From the NCBI GenBank assembly GCA_028291485.1, contig JAQGHZ010000349.1:1-6945 (forward strand): a stretch of DNA of 6,945 nt. The letters run 5' to 3'. The translations under genes were made by a program, and so were the position numbers. The notes beneath the pieces are model-generated. The model ran no database searches. It saw only the letters and a list, made by a program, of their open reading frames with translations, and was not told where the DNA came from. The stretch comes from Rubritepida sp. (GTDB lineage Bacteria > Pseudomonadota > Alphaproteobacteria > Acetobacterales > Acetobacteraceae). Below are positions 1-5,626 of the stretch, in pieces. Numbering within the stretch: the first letter of the stretch is position 1; each line of letters begins with the position of its first letter.

Positions 1-1
1 C

Positions 2-127
2 AACATCATCCAGGAAGATATGGAGAAGATGCTGCAGGGCCAGCAGAAGGCGCAGCACGCCATGGCGGCCGCCACGACCCGCGGCAATGTGGTCCTGCGC
101 AACTTCGAGCGCACGAACCGGGGCTGA
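2..127 (+). CDS. ugpB: C-terminal end of an ABC transporter substrate-binding protein, UgpB-like (partial)
   Basis: The frame is open from the left edge (codons begin at position 2) and ends at TGA 125-127, giving the last 41 residues. The tail has the helix typical of the end of family-1 periplasmic binding proteins: an acidic/amphipathic stretch with EDMEKMLQGQQKAQ, then a small-residue run (AMAAATTRGN) and a last segment with LRNF. In UgpB this is the closing C-terminal helix of the glycerol-3-phosphate binding protein. Directly downstream on the same strand are ugpA, ugpE and ugpC homologues, which supports the assignment. The signal peptide and ligand-binding residues lie outside the window, so substrate specificity cannot be read. 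A sugar-binding homologue of the same family is the alternative, but the UgpA/UgpE matches make UgpB more likely. Confidence 0.8.
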   Translation, partial: NIIQEDMEKMLQGQQKAQHAMAAATTRGNVVLRNFERTNRG

Positions 128-165
128 TCCCGCTGCCAGCCGGCCCAAGCCTGTTGTCTATCGAG

Positions 166-194
166 GGCCTCGCGTGGCAATGCCATGCGAGGTC
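166..194. repeat. Long inverted repeat (hairpin) between ugpB and ugpA
   Basis: The arms CCTCGCGTGG (168-177) and CCATGCGAGG (183-192) pair over 10 positions, with one G-U wobble (174/186), around the 5-nt loop CAATG. G167/T193 (wobble) and G166/C194 can extend the stem to 12. No T-run follows, so a simple intrinsic terminator is unlikely. A hairpin just after the binding-protein gene of an ABC operon often protects the upstream mRNA or partly attenuates the permease genes. That role is inferred here. Confidence 0.6.
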
Positions 195-212
195 GGGTCG
201 CTCGGGGGTCCA

Positions 213-1094
213 ATGCGGAAGAAGGTGATCTTCAAGGGCACGCTGCTGCCCTACCTGCTGCTGGCGCCGCAACTCGTCATCACGGCGATCTTCTTCTTCT
301 GGCCCGCCGGGCAGGCCGTCTACCAGTCCTTCCTGCGCGAGGACGCCTTCGGCAATTCCGTTCAATTCGTCGGCCTCGAGAACTTCCTCGATGTCGTGAA
401 CGACCAGACCTGGCTCGACGCCGCCGGGCGCACGCTGGTCTTCTCGGGCTCCGTCGCGGCGCTGGCGCTCGGCTCCGCGCTGTTCCTCGCCGTACAGGCG
501 GACAAGCACATCCGCGGCGCGGACGTGTACAAGACCCTGCTCATCTGGCCCTACGCCGTGGCGCCGGCCATCGCGGCCGTGCTGTGGCTCTTCATGTTCC
601 ACCCGAATATCGGCCTCTTCGGCCGGATGCTGAACGGCCTTGGCGTTCCCTGGGATTACCGGCTGAACGGCAGCCAGGCGATGTTGATGGTCATCATGGC
701 CAGCGCCTGGAAACAGGTGAGCTACAACTTCATTTTCTTCCTCGCGGGGTTGCAGAGCATCCCCAGATCCGTGCTGGAGGCCGCCGCGATCGACGGCGCC
801 AGGCCCGCGCGCCGCTTCTGGACGATCATCTTCCCGCTGCTCTCGCCGACGGCCTTCTTCCTGCTGGTGGTGAACCTCGTCTACGCCTTCTTCGACACCT
901 TCGGCGTGATCCACAGCCTGACCCATGGCGGGCCGGGCAAGGCGACGGAGACGCTGATCTACCGCGTCTATGTCGACGGCGTGATCAACGTGAACTTCGG
1001 CTCCAGCTCGGCGCAGAGCGTGATCCTGATGATTCTGGTGGTGGCGCTGACGGTGATCCAGTTCCGCTATGTCGAGCGGAAGGTGCATTACTGA
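213..1094 (+). CDS. ugpA: ABC transporter permease, UgpA-like (sn-glycerol-3-phosphate uptake)
   Basis: This 293-residue inner-membrane permease matches the usual UgpA length (about 295). Hydrophobic segments lie near residues 11-33, 75-95, 106-128, 156-180, 213-235 and 264-284, the six-helix MalF/UgpA plan. The EAA loop that docks on the ATPase is at about 187-209 (LEAAAIDGARPARRFW). UgpA-like signatures include FDTFGVIHSLTHGGPG (227-242) and the C-terminal VERKVHY. With UgpE it would form the channel through which substrate delivered by UgpB crosses the membrane, driven by UgpC. I chose ATG 213 because a G-rich ribosome binding site (GGGGG, 204-208) precedes it and the protein then starts just before helix 1; the open frame extends upstream to 87 but overlaps the ugpB end and an intergenic hairpin. 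Its stop overlaps the ugpE start by one base (TGATG). Confidence 0.92.
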   Translation: MRKKVIFKGTLLPYLLLAPQLVITAIFFFWPAGQAVYQSFLREDAFGNSVQFVGLENFLDVVNDQTWLDAAGRTLVFSGSVAALALGSALFLAVQADKHIRGADVYKTLLIWPYAVAPAIAAVLWLFMFHPNIGLFGRMLNGLGVPWDYRLNGSQAMLMVIMASAWKQVSYNFIFFLAGLQSIPRSVLEAAAIDGARPARRFWTIIFPLLSPTAFFLLVVNLVYAFFDTFGVIHSLTHGGPGKATETLIYRVYVDGVINVNFGSSSAQSVILMILVVALTVIQFRYVERKVHY

Positions 1095-2002
1095 TGGCCG
1101 CATCCGATCGGCCGCACGAGAACGCCGTGGATATCGGGATCCTGGCCGACCGCACCCGTCGCCGGCAGCGGCGCGAGAAGATCGTCACGCACATCTGCCT
1201 GCTCGTCGGCATCCTGATCTTCGTCTTCCCGATCTACCTGACGCTGATCGGCTCCACGCACGACGTGAACACCATCGGTCGCGGCGACGTGCCGCTGCTG
1301 CCCGGCGCCGAGGCGCTGCACAACTACACCCAGGCCTGGGCCGCCGGGGGCGGGCGCTACATGGGCGTGCCGGCCGCCACGATGCTGACCAACAGCCTGA
1401 TCATGGCGCTGTGCGTCGCGGTCGGGAAGATCGCGATCTCGCTGACATCGGCCTATGCCGTGGTCTTCTTCCGCTTCCCGCTGCGCATGGTCTTCTTCTG
1501 GCTGATCTTCATCACGCTGATGCTGCCGGTGGAGGTGCGCATCATCCCCACCATCCAGGTGATGGTGGATATGGGCCTGACGAATTCCATGGCCGGCCTG
1601 GTGATCCCGCTCATCGCCAGCGCGACGGCGACGCTGCTCTTCCGGCAGTTCTTTCTCACCATCCCCGACGAGTATGTCGAGGCGGCGAAGATCGACGGCG
1701 CGGGGCCCATCCGCTTCTTCATCGACGTGGTGCTGCCGCTCTCGCGCACCAACATCGCGGCGCTCTTCGTGATCCTCTTCATCTACGGCTGGAACCAGTA
1801 CCTCTGGCCGCTGCTGATCGTGAGCGACCGCAGCCTGGAGACGGTGGTGGTCGGCCTCACCAAGATGATCGGCACCGGCGACCAGCAGAACGAGTGGAAC
1901 GTCATCATGGCGACCGCCGTCTTCGCGCTGCTGCCGCCGGTGGCCGTGGTCGTGTTCATGCAGCGATGGTTCGTGAAGGGCCTGACGGAGACCGAGAAGT
2001 GA
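1094..2002 (+). CDS. ugpE: ABC transporter permease, UgpE-like (sn-glycerol-3-phosphate uptake)
   Basis: This is the second membrane subunit, 302 residues. Helices lie near 31-51, 97-121, 133-155, 164-184, 219-241 and 269-291. The EAA docking loop is at 195-217 (VEAAKIDGAGPIRFF). Other family-like stretches are FWLIFITLMLPVEVRI (135-150), ATATLLFRQFF (177-187), FIYGWNQYLWPLLI (229-242) and the end RWFVKGLTETEK. These resemble UgpE closely, more than generic MalG-type permeases. The N-terminus carries roughly 20 more residues than E. coli UgpE (281 aa, from memory), including a basic run RTRRRQRR (20-27) just before helix 1, consistent with a cytoplasmic positive-inside end. GGAAGG (1078-1083) inside the ugpA end serves as ribosome binding site. 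The start overlaps the ugpA stop, so translation is probably coupled and the subunits made in equal amounts. Confidence 0.92.
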   Translation: MAASDRPHENAVDIGILADRTRRRQRREKIVTHICLLVGILIFVFPIYLTLIGSTHDVNTIGRGDVPLLPGAEALHNYTQAWAAGGGRYMGVPAATMLTNSLIMALCVAVGKIAISLTSAYAVVFFRFPLRMVFFWLIFITLMLPVEVRIIPTIQVMVDMGLTNSMAGLVIPLIASATATLLFRQFFLTIPDEYVEAAKIDGAGPIRFFIDVVLPLSRTNIAALFVILFIYGWNQYLWPLLIVSDRSLETVVVGLTKMIGTGDQQNEWNVIMATAVFALLPPVAVVVFMQRWFVKGLTETEK

Positions 2003-2017
2003 AGGGCATGCCCTGTC

Positions 2018-2047
2018 CACCCGCCGGAGCCATGCGGCGGTGCTTTT
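2018..2047 (+). terminator. Terminator-like hairpin after ugpE
   Basis: The arms CACCCGCCG (2018-2026) and CGGCGGTG (2035-2042) pair over 8 bp with one bulged C, around the 8-nt loop GAGCCATG. CTTTT follows at 2043-2047. The T-run is short, so partial termination (attenuation between the permeases and ugpC) or mRNA protection is as likely as full termination. A perfect 10-bp palindrome, GGGCATGCCC, sits just upstream at 2004-2013. Confidence 0.4.
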
Positions 2048-2059
2048 CCGCGCCAGCGT

Positions 2060-2150
2060 CGTCCGGACGGCTTGCCGATGCAGCCAGCATCGGCGGCGCC
2101 GCGCGTCCTGGCTGGCACGAAAAATCCCTCGCCGCCTGGCCCTCGGCGGC
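2060..2150. repeat. Cluster of inverted repeats in the ugpE-ugpC spacer
   Basis: Three more dyads follow the terminator-like hairpin: CGTCCGGACG (2060-2069), a perfect palindrome; GCCGATGC (2074-2081) / GCATCGGC (2087-2094), a perfect 8-bp stem with loop AGCCA; and GCCGCC (2131-2136) / GGCGGC (2145-2150). GCCAG (2052-2056) and CTGGC (2112-2116) could close an outer stem around the middle ones. No open frame here looks like a protein. The ugpC ribosome binding site AGGA (2156-2159) follows, 9 nt before the start codon. Confidence 0.5.
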
Positions 2151-2168
2151 TGAACAGGACAAGCCCTA

Positions 2169-3242
2169 ATGGCCACGCTGACCCTTCAGGACATCAAGAA
2201 GTCCTTCGGCGCGACCGCCGTCCTGCACGGCGTGGATCTCGACGTGCAGGACGGCGAGATGATCGTCATCGTCGGCGCCTCGGGCTGCGGCAAGTCCACC
2301 TTGCTGCGCATCGTCGCGGGGCTGGAGACCGAGACCTCCGGCGAGGTCCTCATCGCCGGGCAGAGCATGAAGGGGCTGGAGCCGGCCGACCGCGACGTCG
2401 CCATGGTCTTCCAGAACTACGCGCTCTATCCGCACATGTCGGTCTTCCAGAACATGGCCTACGGGCTGAAGATCCGCCGCATGCCGAAGGACGAGATCGT
2501 CCGCCGCGTGGACCAGGCGGCGGCGCTGCTCGGCATCGGCCACCTGCTCCAGCGCAAGCCGCGCGAGCTCTCGGGCGGACAGCGCCAGCGCGTCGCCATG
2601 GGCCGCGCCATCGTGCGCGAGCCCAAGCTCTTCCTCTTCGACGAACCGCTCTCCAACCTCGACGCCAAGCTGCGCGTGGAACTGCGCGCCGAGATCCGGC
2701 GGCTGCAGCGGCGCCTCGGCGTGACCTCGCTCTTCGTGACGCATGACCAGGTGGAAGCCATGACGCTGGGCGACCGCCTCGTCGTGATGAATGCCGGCCG
2801 CGCGGCGCAGATCGCCACGCCCATGGAGATCTGGGAACGGCCGGCCGACACCTATGTCGCGGGCTTCATCGGCAGCCCGTCCATGAACCTGCTCCACGCC
2901 ACGCTCGAGGCCGGCGGCGGCGCCGCGATCCTCGACGCCGGGGGCCTGCGGCTGCCCTTTGCCGACGGCCCGCGCGCGGGTGCGGCGGGGCGGAAGCTGA
3001 CCATCGGCGTCCGGCCCGAGCACCTGCGTCTCGGCGAGGGCGGGCTCGGCGTGATGGTGGAGCTGGTCGAACCGCTGGGCGGCGAGAGCGTGCTGCACGG
3101 CAAGCTCGCCGACGGCACGCCCCTCACGGCGCGGCTGCCCGGCGCCCGTTACGGGGACGGTCCGATGCAGCTCATGCTGCCGCCCGAATTGCTGCACGTC
3201 TTCGACGGCGAGACCGGCAAAAGGATTGAAGCGGGCGGCTGA
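2169..3242 (+). CDS. ugpC: ABC transporter ATP-binding protein, UgpC-like
   Basis: This 357-residue ATPase energises the importer from the cytoplasmic face. All nucleotide-binding motifs are intact: Walker A GASGCGKST (36-44), Q-loop FQNYALYPHM (81-90), signature LSGGQRQ (134-140), Walker B LFLFDEP (154-160), D-loop SNLD (162-165) and switch histidine H192. After the ATPase domain comes a C-terminal TOBE/OB-type region (about 235-350) with FIGSPSMN (233-240) and IGVRPEHL (279-286), the MalK/UgpC/MsmX architecture. Such domains can serve regulatory roles and the ATPases are sometimes shared between importers. The ribosome binding site is AGGA (2156-2159). The gene follows ugpE after 166 bp rather than overlapping it, and the Bug gene begins 43 bp after its stop. 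The alternative call is a generic MalK-like sugar ATPase; the neighbours favour UgpC. Confidence 0.9.
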   Translation: MATLTLQDIKKSFGATAVLHGVDLDVQDGEMIVIVGASGCGKSTLLRIVAGLETETSGEVLIAGQSMKGLEPADRDVAMVFQNYALYPHMSVFQNMAYGLKIRRMPKDEIVRRVDQAAALLGIGHLLQRKPRELSGGQRQRVAMGRAIVREPKLFLFDEPLSNLDAKLRVELRAEIRRLQRRLGVTSLFVTHDQVEAMTLGDRLVVMNAGRAAQIATPMEIWERPADTYVAGFIGSPSMNLLHATLEAGGGAAILDAGGLRLPFADGPRAGAAGRKLTIGVRPEHLRLGEGGLGVMVELVEPLGGESVLHGKLADGTPLTARLPGARYGDGPMQLMLPPELLHVFDGETGKRIEAGG

Positions 3243-3253
3243 TCCCGGCACGT

Positions 3254-3274
3254 TCCCGGACAACAAATCCGGGA
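3254..3274 (+). promoter_or_regulatory. Hairpin that covers the ribosome binding site of the Bug gene
   Basis: TCCCGGA (3254-3260) and TCCGGGA (3268-3274) form a perfect 7-bp stem with the 7-nt loop CAACAAA; T3253/G3275 could add a wobble pair. The 3' arm contains most of GGGAG (3271-3275), the only purine-rich ribosome-binding-site candidate for the ATG at 3286. No T-run follows, so it does not look like a terminator. Folding would be expected to lower initiation of the Bug gene relative to ugpC; that effect is inferred. Confidence 0.45.
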
Positions 3275-3285
3275 GCCAACGAACC

Positions 3286-4266
3286 ATGCTACGCCGTCAG
3301 GCCATCGCCTTGGGTGCCCTCGCGCCCTTCGCCGCAATATCTTCCTCCTTTGGCCAGCCCACCGACTGGCCCTCGCAGCCCGTCCGCCTCATCGTGCCCT
3401 TCGCCGCCGGGGGGCCGACGGACATTCCGGCACGGCTGTTGGCGGAGGAGATGTCGCGCGGCCTCGCCAATCGCATTGTCGTGGAGAACCGCACGGGCTC
3501 GGGGATCATCGTCGGCACGGACATGGTCGCGAAGGCGCCGAAGGATGGGTTGACGGTCCTCTACACCACCATCGGCCATGCGGTGGTGAGGGCGCTCTTC
3601 CCGCGCGTGCCGTTTGATCCGATCGCGGATTTCTCGCCGGTTGCGCTGATCGGCAAAGTGCCGATGATCATGATGGTCAACAGGGACTTCCCGGCGCGTA
3701 CGCTGCCGGAGTTCATCGCGCTGGTCCGCGCCAACCCCGGCAAGTACGACTATGCCAGCAGCGGCAATGGCGGCGCCGTGCATCTCGCCACCGAGCTCTT
3801 CCTGCACATGGCCGGCGGGCTGCGGATGAACCACATCGCCTTCCGCGGCAGCACACCTGCCATGCCGGACCTGCTCGCCGGCCGCATCCCGATGCTGATC
3901 GATGTGGCGGCGGGCGCGATCCCGATCATCCAGCGCGGTGACCTGCGGGCGCTGGCGATCTCGACGCGCGAGCGCAGCCCGCTCGTGCCGGACGTGCCCA
4001 CCTTCATCGAGGGCGGCGTGCCGGACTACGAGGCCTATACTTGGCACATGCTGATGGTGCCCTCGGGCACGCCGGCGCCGGTCATCAACGCGATCAACGC
4101 GGCGGCGAACCGGGCGCTGGAGGTGGATGCCCTGCGCAACCGGCTGACGGAGATGACCATGGAGGTCGTGCGCGGCAGCACGCCGGACAGCGCAGCGACG
4201 TTCCTGGCAGCGGAGATCGCGAAGTGGGAGCCGGTGATCGCGGCCGCCGGCATCAAGGTGGATTGA
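3286..4266 (+). CDS. Bug/TctC-family periplasmic solute-binding protein
   Basis: This 326-residue protein has a Sec-type signal peptide: MLRR, then a hydrophobic core, with likely cleavage near residues 21-24 (SFG/Q). The mature part shows Bug-family hallmarks: WPSQPVRLIVPFAAGGPTD (28-46), which forms the first ligand-binding loop; YDYASSGNGGAVHLATE (154-170), the second loop; and DVPTFIE (236-242). Bug proteins bind carboxylates and other small organic acids in the periplasm. A few feed the tripartite tricarboxylate transporter TctAB, but most are orphans, and no TctA/TctB gene is visible here. I chose ATG 3286 because it starts a clean signal peptide; the same frame is open back to 3226 inside ugpC. 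The 43-bp gap from ugpC and the same strand suggest one transcript. The ligand cannot be told from sequence. Confidence 0.88.
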   Translation: MLRRQAIALGALAPFAAISSSFGQPTDWPSQPVRLIVPFAAGGPTDIPARLLAEEMSRGLANRIVVENRTGSGIIVGTDMVAKAPKDGLTVLYTTIGHAVVRALFPRVPFDPIADFSPVALIGKVPMIMMVNRDFPARTLPEFIALVRANPGKYDYASSGNGGAVHLATELFLHMAGGLRMNHIAFRGSTPAMPDLLAGRIPMLIDVAAGAIPIIQRGDLRALAISTRERSPLVPDVPTFIEGGVPDYEAYTWHMLMVPSGTPAPVINAINAAANRALEVDALRNRLTEMTMEVVRGSTPDSAATFLAAEIAKWEPVIAAAGIKVD

Positions 4267-4300
4267 GGGGCTCTCCCTCGAAGGGCAGCGCCGCGCAGGG

Positions 4301-5119
4301 TCAGGCCTGCGGGCCTGCCGCTTCCCAGCCCGCCTTGCGCTCGTAGTGTTTGTAGTACTTGTCCGTCACCTGTTCGGTCATCACGACGATGGCGACGTCG
4401 GTGCAGTTGAACTGCGGGTCGAGCACGGCGCCGTCGCCCACGAAACCGCCGAGGCGCAGATAGCCCTTGATGAGCGGCGGCAGCGCCATGAGCGTGGCCT
4501 TGGCGTCATAGCTGCCGCGCGGCAGGCGATCCATCGCGATGTAGCGGGATTCCAGCGCACGAGGGCAGAGGTTCGGGGGCGCCTGGTGATGGTGCGCGAG
4601 GTAGGAGAGCTGCTCCGCATTGGCGTCGAGGTCGAGGCCCTGCAGGCTCGCGCAGCCGAACATCAGCGCGATCTTGTGATTGAACACATAGGCGGCGATG
4701 CCCTGCCACAGCAGCTGCAGCGTGCCGCGCGTGCGATAGGCGATGTCGGTGCAGGAGCGGCCGAGCTCCAGGATCCCGCCAGGATAATTCAGGATTTTGG
4801 TGATGTCGTACTCGTCGGCCGAGTAGAAGCGGCCGACGCGCTCGGCCGCCTGCCGGCGAATGAGCCGGTAGGTGCCGACGACGCTCTCCGGCCCCTCTCC
4901 GCGGTCGTGGTCGACGACGAGCAGATGATCCGCCACCACGTCATAGGCGTCGGCATCGAGCTTCGTGGCGAGCGTCTCTGCGTCGGGATGGGCGCCCATC
5001 TCCTCGTAGAAGACCCGGTAGCGGAGGGCCTGGGCGGCGATGACCTCCCAGTCCCGATCCGCCACGCGGACGCCGAGATTTCCGGAGCGAAGCTCCGCGA
5101 ATGGCTGCGGCCCGGTCAT
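4301..5119 (-). CDS. olsB: OlsB-like L-ornithine N-alpha-acyltransferase (GNAT fold)
   Basis: OlsB transfers a 3-hydroxyacyl chain from acyl carrier protein to ornithine, making lyso-ornithine lipid, the first step toward phosphorus-free ornithine lipids. The 272-residue protein has the family landmarks in order: YRVFYEEMG (34-42), VVGTYRLIRR (80-89), FYSADEYDI (98-106), ILELGRSC (116-123), LLWQGIAAYV (136-145), FGCASLQG (154-161), LSYLAHHHQAPP (171-182), and a strong C-terminal block PPLIKGYLRLGGFVGDGAV (214-232) followed by DPQFNCTDV and DKYYKHYER. The start ATG overlaps the stop of the Fur-family gene (ATGA, 5116-5119) and has no clear ribosome binding site of its own, so it likely depends on coupling. 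The partner olsA (second acylation) is not in the window; the next gene is the convergent bug gene. Another N-acyl amino-acid synthase of the same family is possible. Confidence 0.85.
   Translation of the reverse strand: MTGPQPFAELRSGNLGVRVADRDWEVIAAQALRYRVFYEEMGAHPDAETLATKLDADAYDVVADHLLVVDHDRGEGPESVVGTYRLIRRQAAERVGRFYSADEYDITKILNYPGGILELGRSCTDIAYRTRGTLQLLWQGIAAYVFNHKIALMFGCASLQGLDLDANAEQLSYLAHHHQAPPNLCPRALESRYIAMDRLPRGSYDAKATLMALPPLIKGYLRLGGFVGDGAVLDPQFNCTDVAIVVMTEQVTDKYYKHYERKAGWEAAGPQA
4302..4317. repeat. Small perfect hairpin at the convergent bug/olsB ends
   Basis: CAGGCC (4302-4307) and GGCCTG (4312-4317) pair around TGCG. It lies inside the last codons of olsB, about 35 bp past the bug stop. 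The genes converge with 34 bp between stops, so a shared terminator would be expected here, but no T-run follows on either strand. A smaller CCCT-CGA-AGGG hairpin (4275-4285) lies in the gap. Either may help end transcription; neither is convincing alone. Confidence 0.3.
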
Positions 5120-5547
5120 TTGCGCCGGGCGGCCCGAGTGCTGGCCGGTTCCACCGCCTGGAGCGCGGCCTTGCGCCCGAAGATCTCGAGGCGCAGCTGC
5201 ACGACGTCGAAGCCCAGGCCCGCCGCGATCTTCTGCGCGAGCGCGTCGTGCTCCACGTCCTGGAATTCGATGACGCTGCCGGTGTCCACATCGATCAGAT
5301 GGTGATGGATGCCGCGATCGGCGGGATCGAAGCGAGCCCGGCCGCCGCCGAAATCGCGGCGCTCCAGGATGCCCTTCTCCTCAAGGAGGCGAACGGTGCG
5401 ATACACCGTTGCCACAGAGACACGACTGTCGAGGGCCACGGCCCGACGGTAGAGCTCCTCCACGTCGGGGTGGTCCTCGCTCTCGGACAGCACTCGGGCG
5501 ATGAGCCTGCGCTGGCCTGTCATCTTCAGACCGCGCTCGACGCACAT
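5116..5547 (-). CDS. fur: Fur/Mur-family metal-responsive transcriptional regulator
   Basis: From the first ATG this is 143 residues. The winged-helix DNA-binding part includes MTGQRRLIARVL (9-20), DHPDVEELYRRA (25-36) and the recognition helix SVATVYRTVRLLEEKGI (44-60). A hinge (GGGRARFD) leads to the dimerisation half with HHHLIDVDTG (81-90) and VIEF (92-95). It resembles alphaproteobacterial Fur/Mur proteins more than rhizobial Irr. The CxxC structural-zinc pairs of E. coli Fur are absent, as is common in this clade. Ligands of one metal site are kept (H26, D74, H83, E94), while those of the other are I80, H82, D101 and L118 instead of His, Asp, Glu, His. The frame continues 10 codons upstream to an ATT (5575-5577) with a good ribosome binding site, so the true start may be 5577 (153 residues). 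The stop overlaps the olsB start. Which metal it senses is not decidable here. Confidence 0.88.
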   Translation of the reverse strand: MCVERGLKMTGQRRLIARVLSESEDHPDVEELYRRAVALDSRVSVATVYRTVRLLEEKGILERRDFGGGRARFDPADRGIHHHLIDVDTGSVIEFQDVEHDALAQKIAAGLGFDVVQLRLEIFGRKAALQAVEPASTRAARRK

Positions 5548-5584
5548 GCGCTCGATGCGGGACGCCGCTTCGAGAATGGTCCGG

Positions 5585-5592
5585 CTCCCTTT
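5585..5592 (-). promoter_or_regulatory. Ribosome-binding-site-like AAAGGGAG placed for an ATT start of fur
   Basis: Read on the - strand, AAAGGGAG lies 7 nt before the in-frame ATT at 5577-5575 but 37 nt before the first ATG (5547). No comparable purine-rich site precedes the ATG. An in-frame TGA lies further upstream, and the codons between it and the ATT include no ATG, GTG or TTG. This favours an ATT start, as known for infC; a start at the ATG is the alternative. Confidence 0.4.
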
Positions 5593-5605
5593 GTCTGCCG
5601 CTTTC

Positions 5606-5623
5606 CGTCACATTGCCGTGACG
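5606..5623. promoter_or_regulatory. Perfect 6-6-6 dyad CGTCAC-N6-GTGACG upstream of fur
   Basis: CGTCAC (5606-5611) and GTGACG (5618-5623) are exact inverted repeats around ATTGCC. The dyad lies 3 bp past the mucR stop and about 28 bp before the possible ATT start of fur. Its form suits a dimeric regulator's operator. As a hairpin it would lack a T-run. It does not match the classic Fur box or the rhizobial Mur box as I remember them. Confidence 0.4.
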
Positions 5624-5626
5624 GCG

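Noticed and set aside
87..212. N-terminal extension of UgpA to the frame's first possible start
   Set aside because: The extra 42 codons overlap the ugpB end and the intergenic hairpin, and UgpA proteins normally begin close to the first membrane helix, as from ATG 213.
6..1103. Long open frame on the - strand opposite ugpA (365 codons), and a similar one opposite ugpE (1088-2176)
   Set aside because: Both are rich in His, Arg, Asp and Glu with no recognisable domain, as expected for the antisense of high-GC membrane-protein genes. The + strand frames encode clear permeases.
3243..3285. Terminator between ugpC and bug
   Set aside because: The hairpin there has no T-run and its 3' arm contains the bug ribosome binding site, so a translational role fits better.
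2166..3287. Open frame of 373 codons on the - strand opposite ugpC
   Set aside because: Antisense of a gene with all ABC ATPase motifs; composition is typical of a high-GC shadow frame.
4346..5305. Open frame of 319 codons on the + strand
   Set aside because: It runs opposite both olsB and fur, crosses their junction and resembles no protein family; the - strand frames carry the family motifs.
5517..5523. CTGTCAT, a half-site of the E. coli Pho box
   Set aside because: Only one copy without the second half at the right spacing, and it lies inside the fur coding sequence.
5381..5611. Frame on the - strand starting with an ATG upstream of fur (76 codons)
   Set aside because: It overlaps fur in another frame and has no family features. 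Its ATG lies within the gap dyad and has no ribosome binding site.
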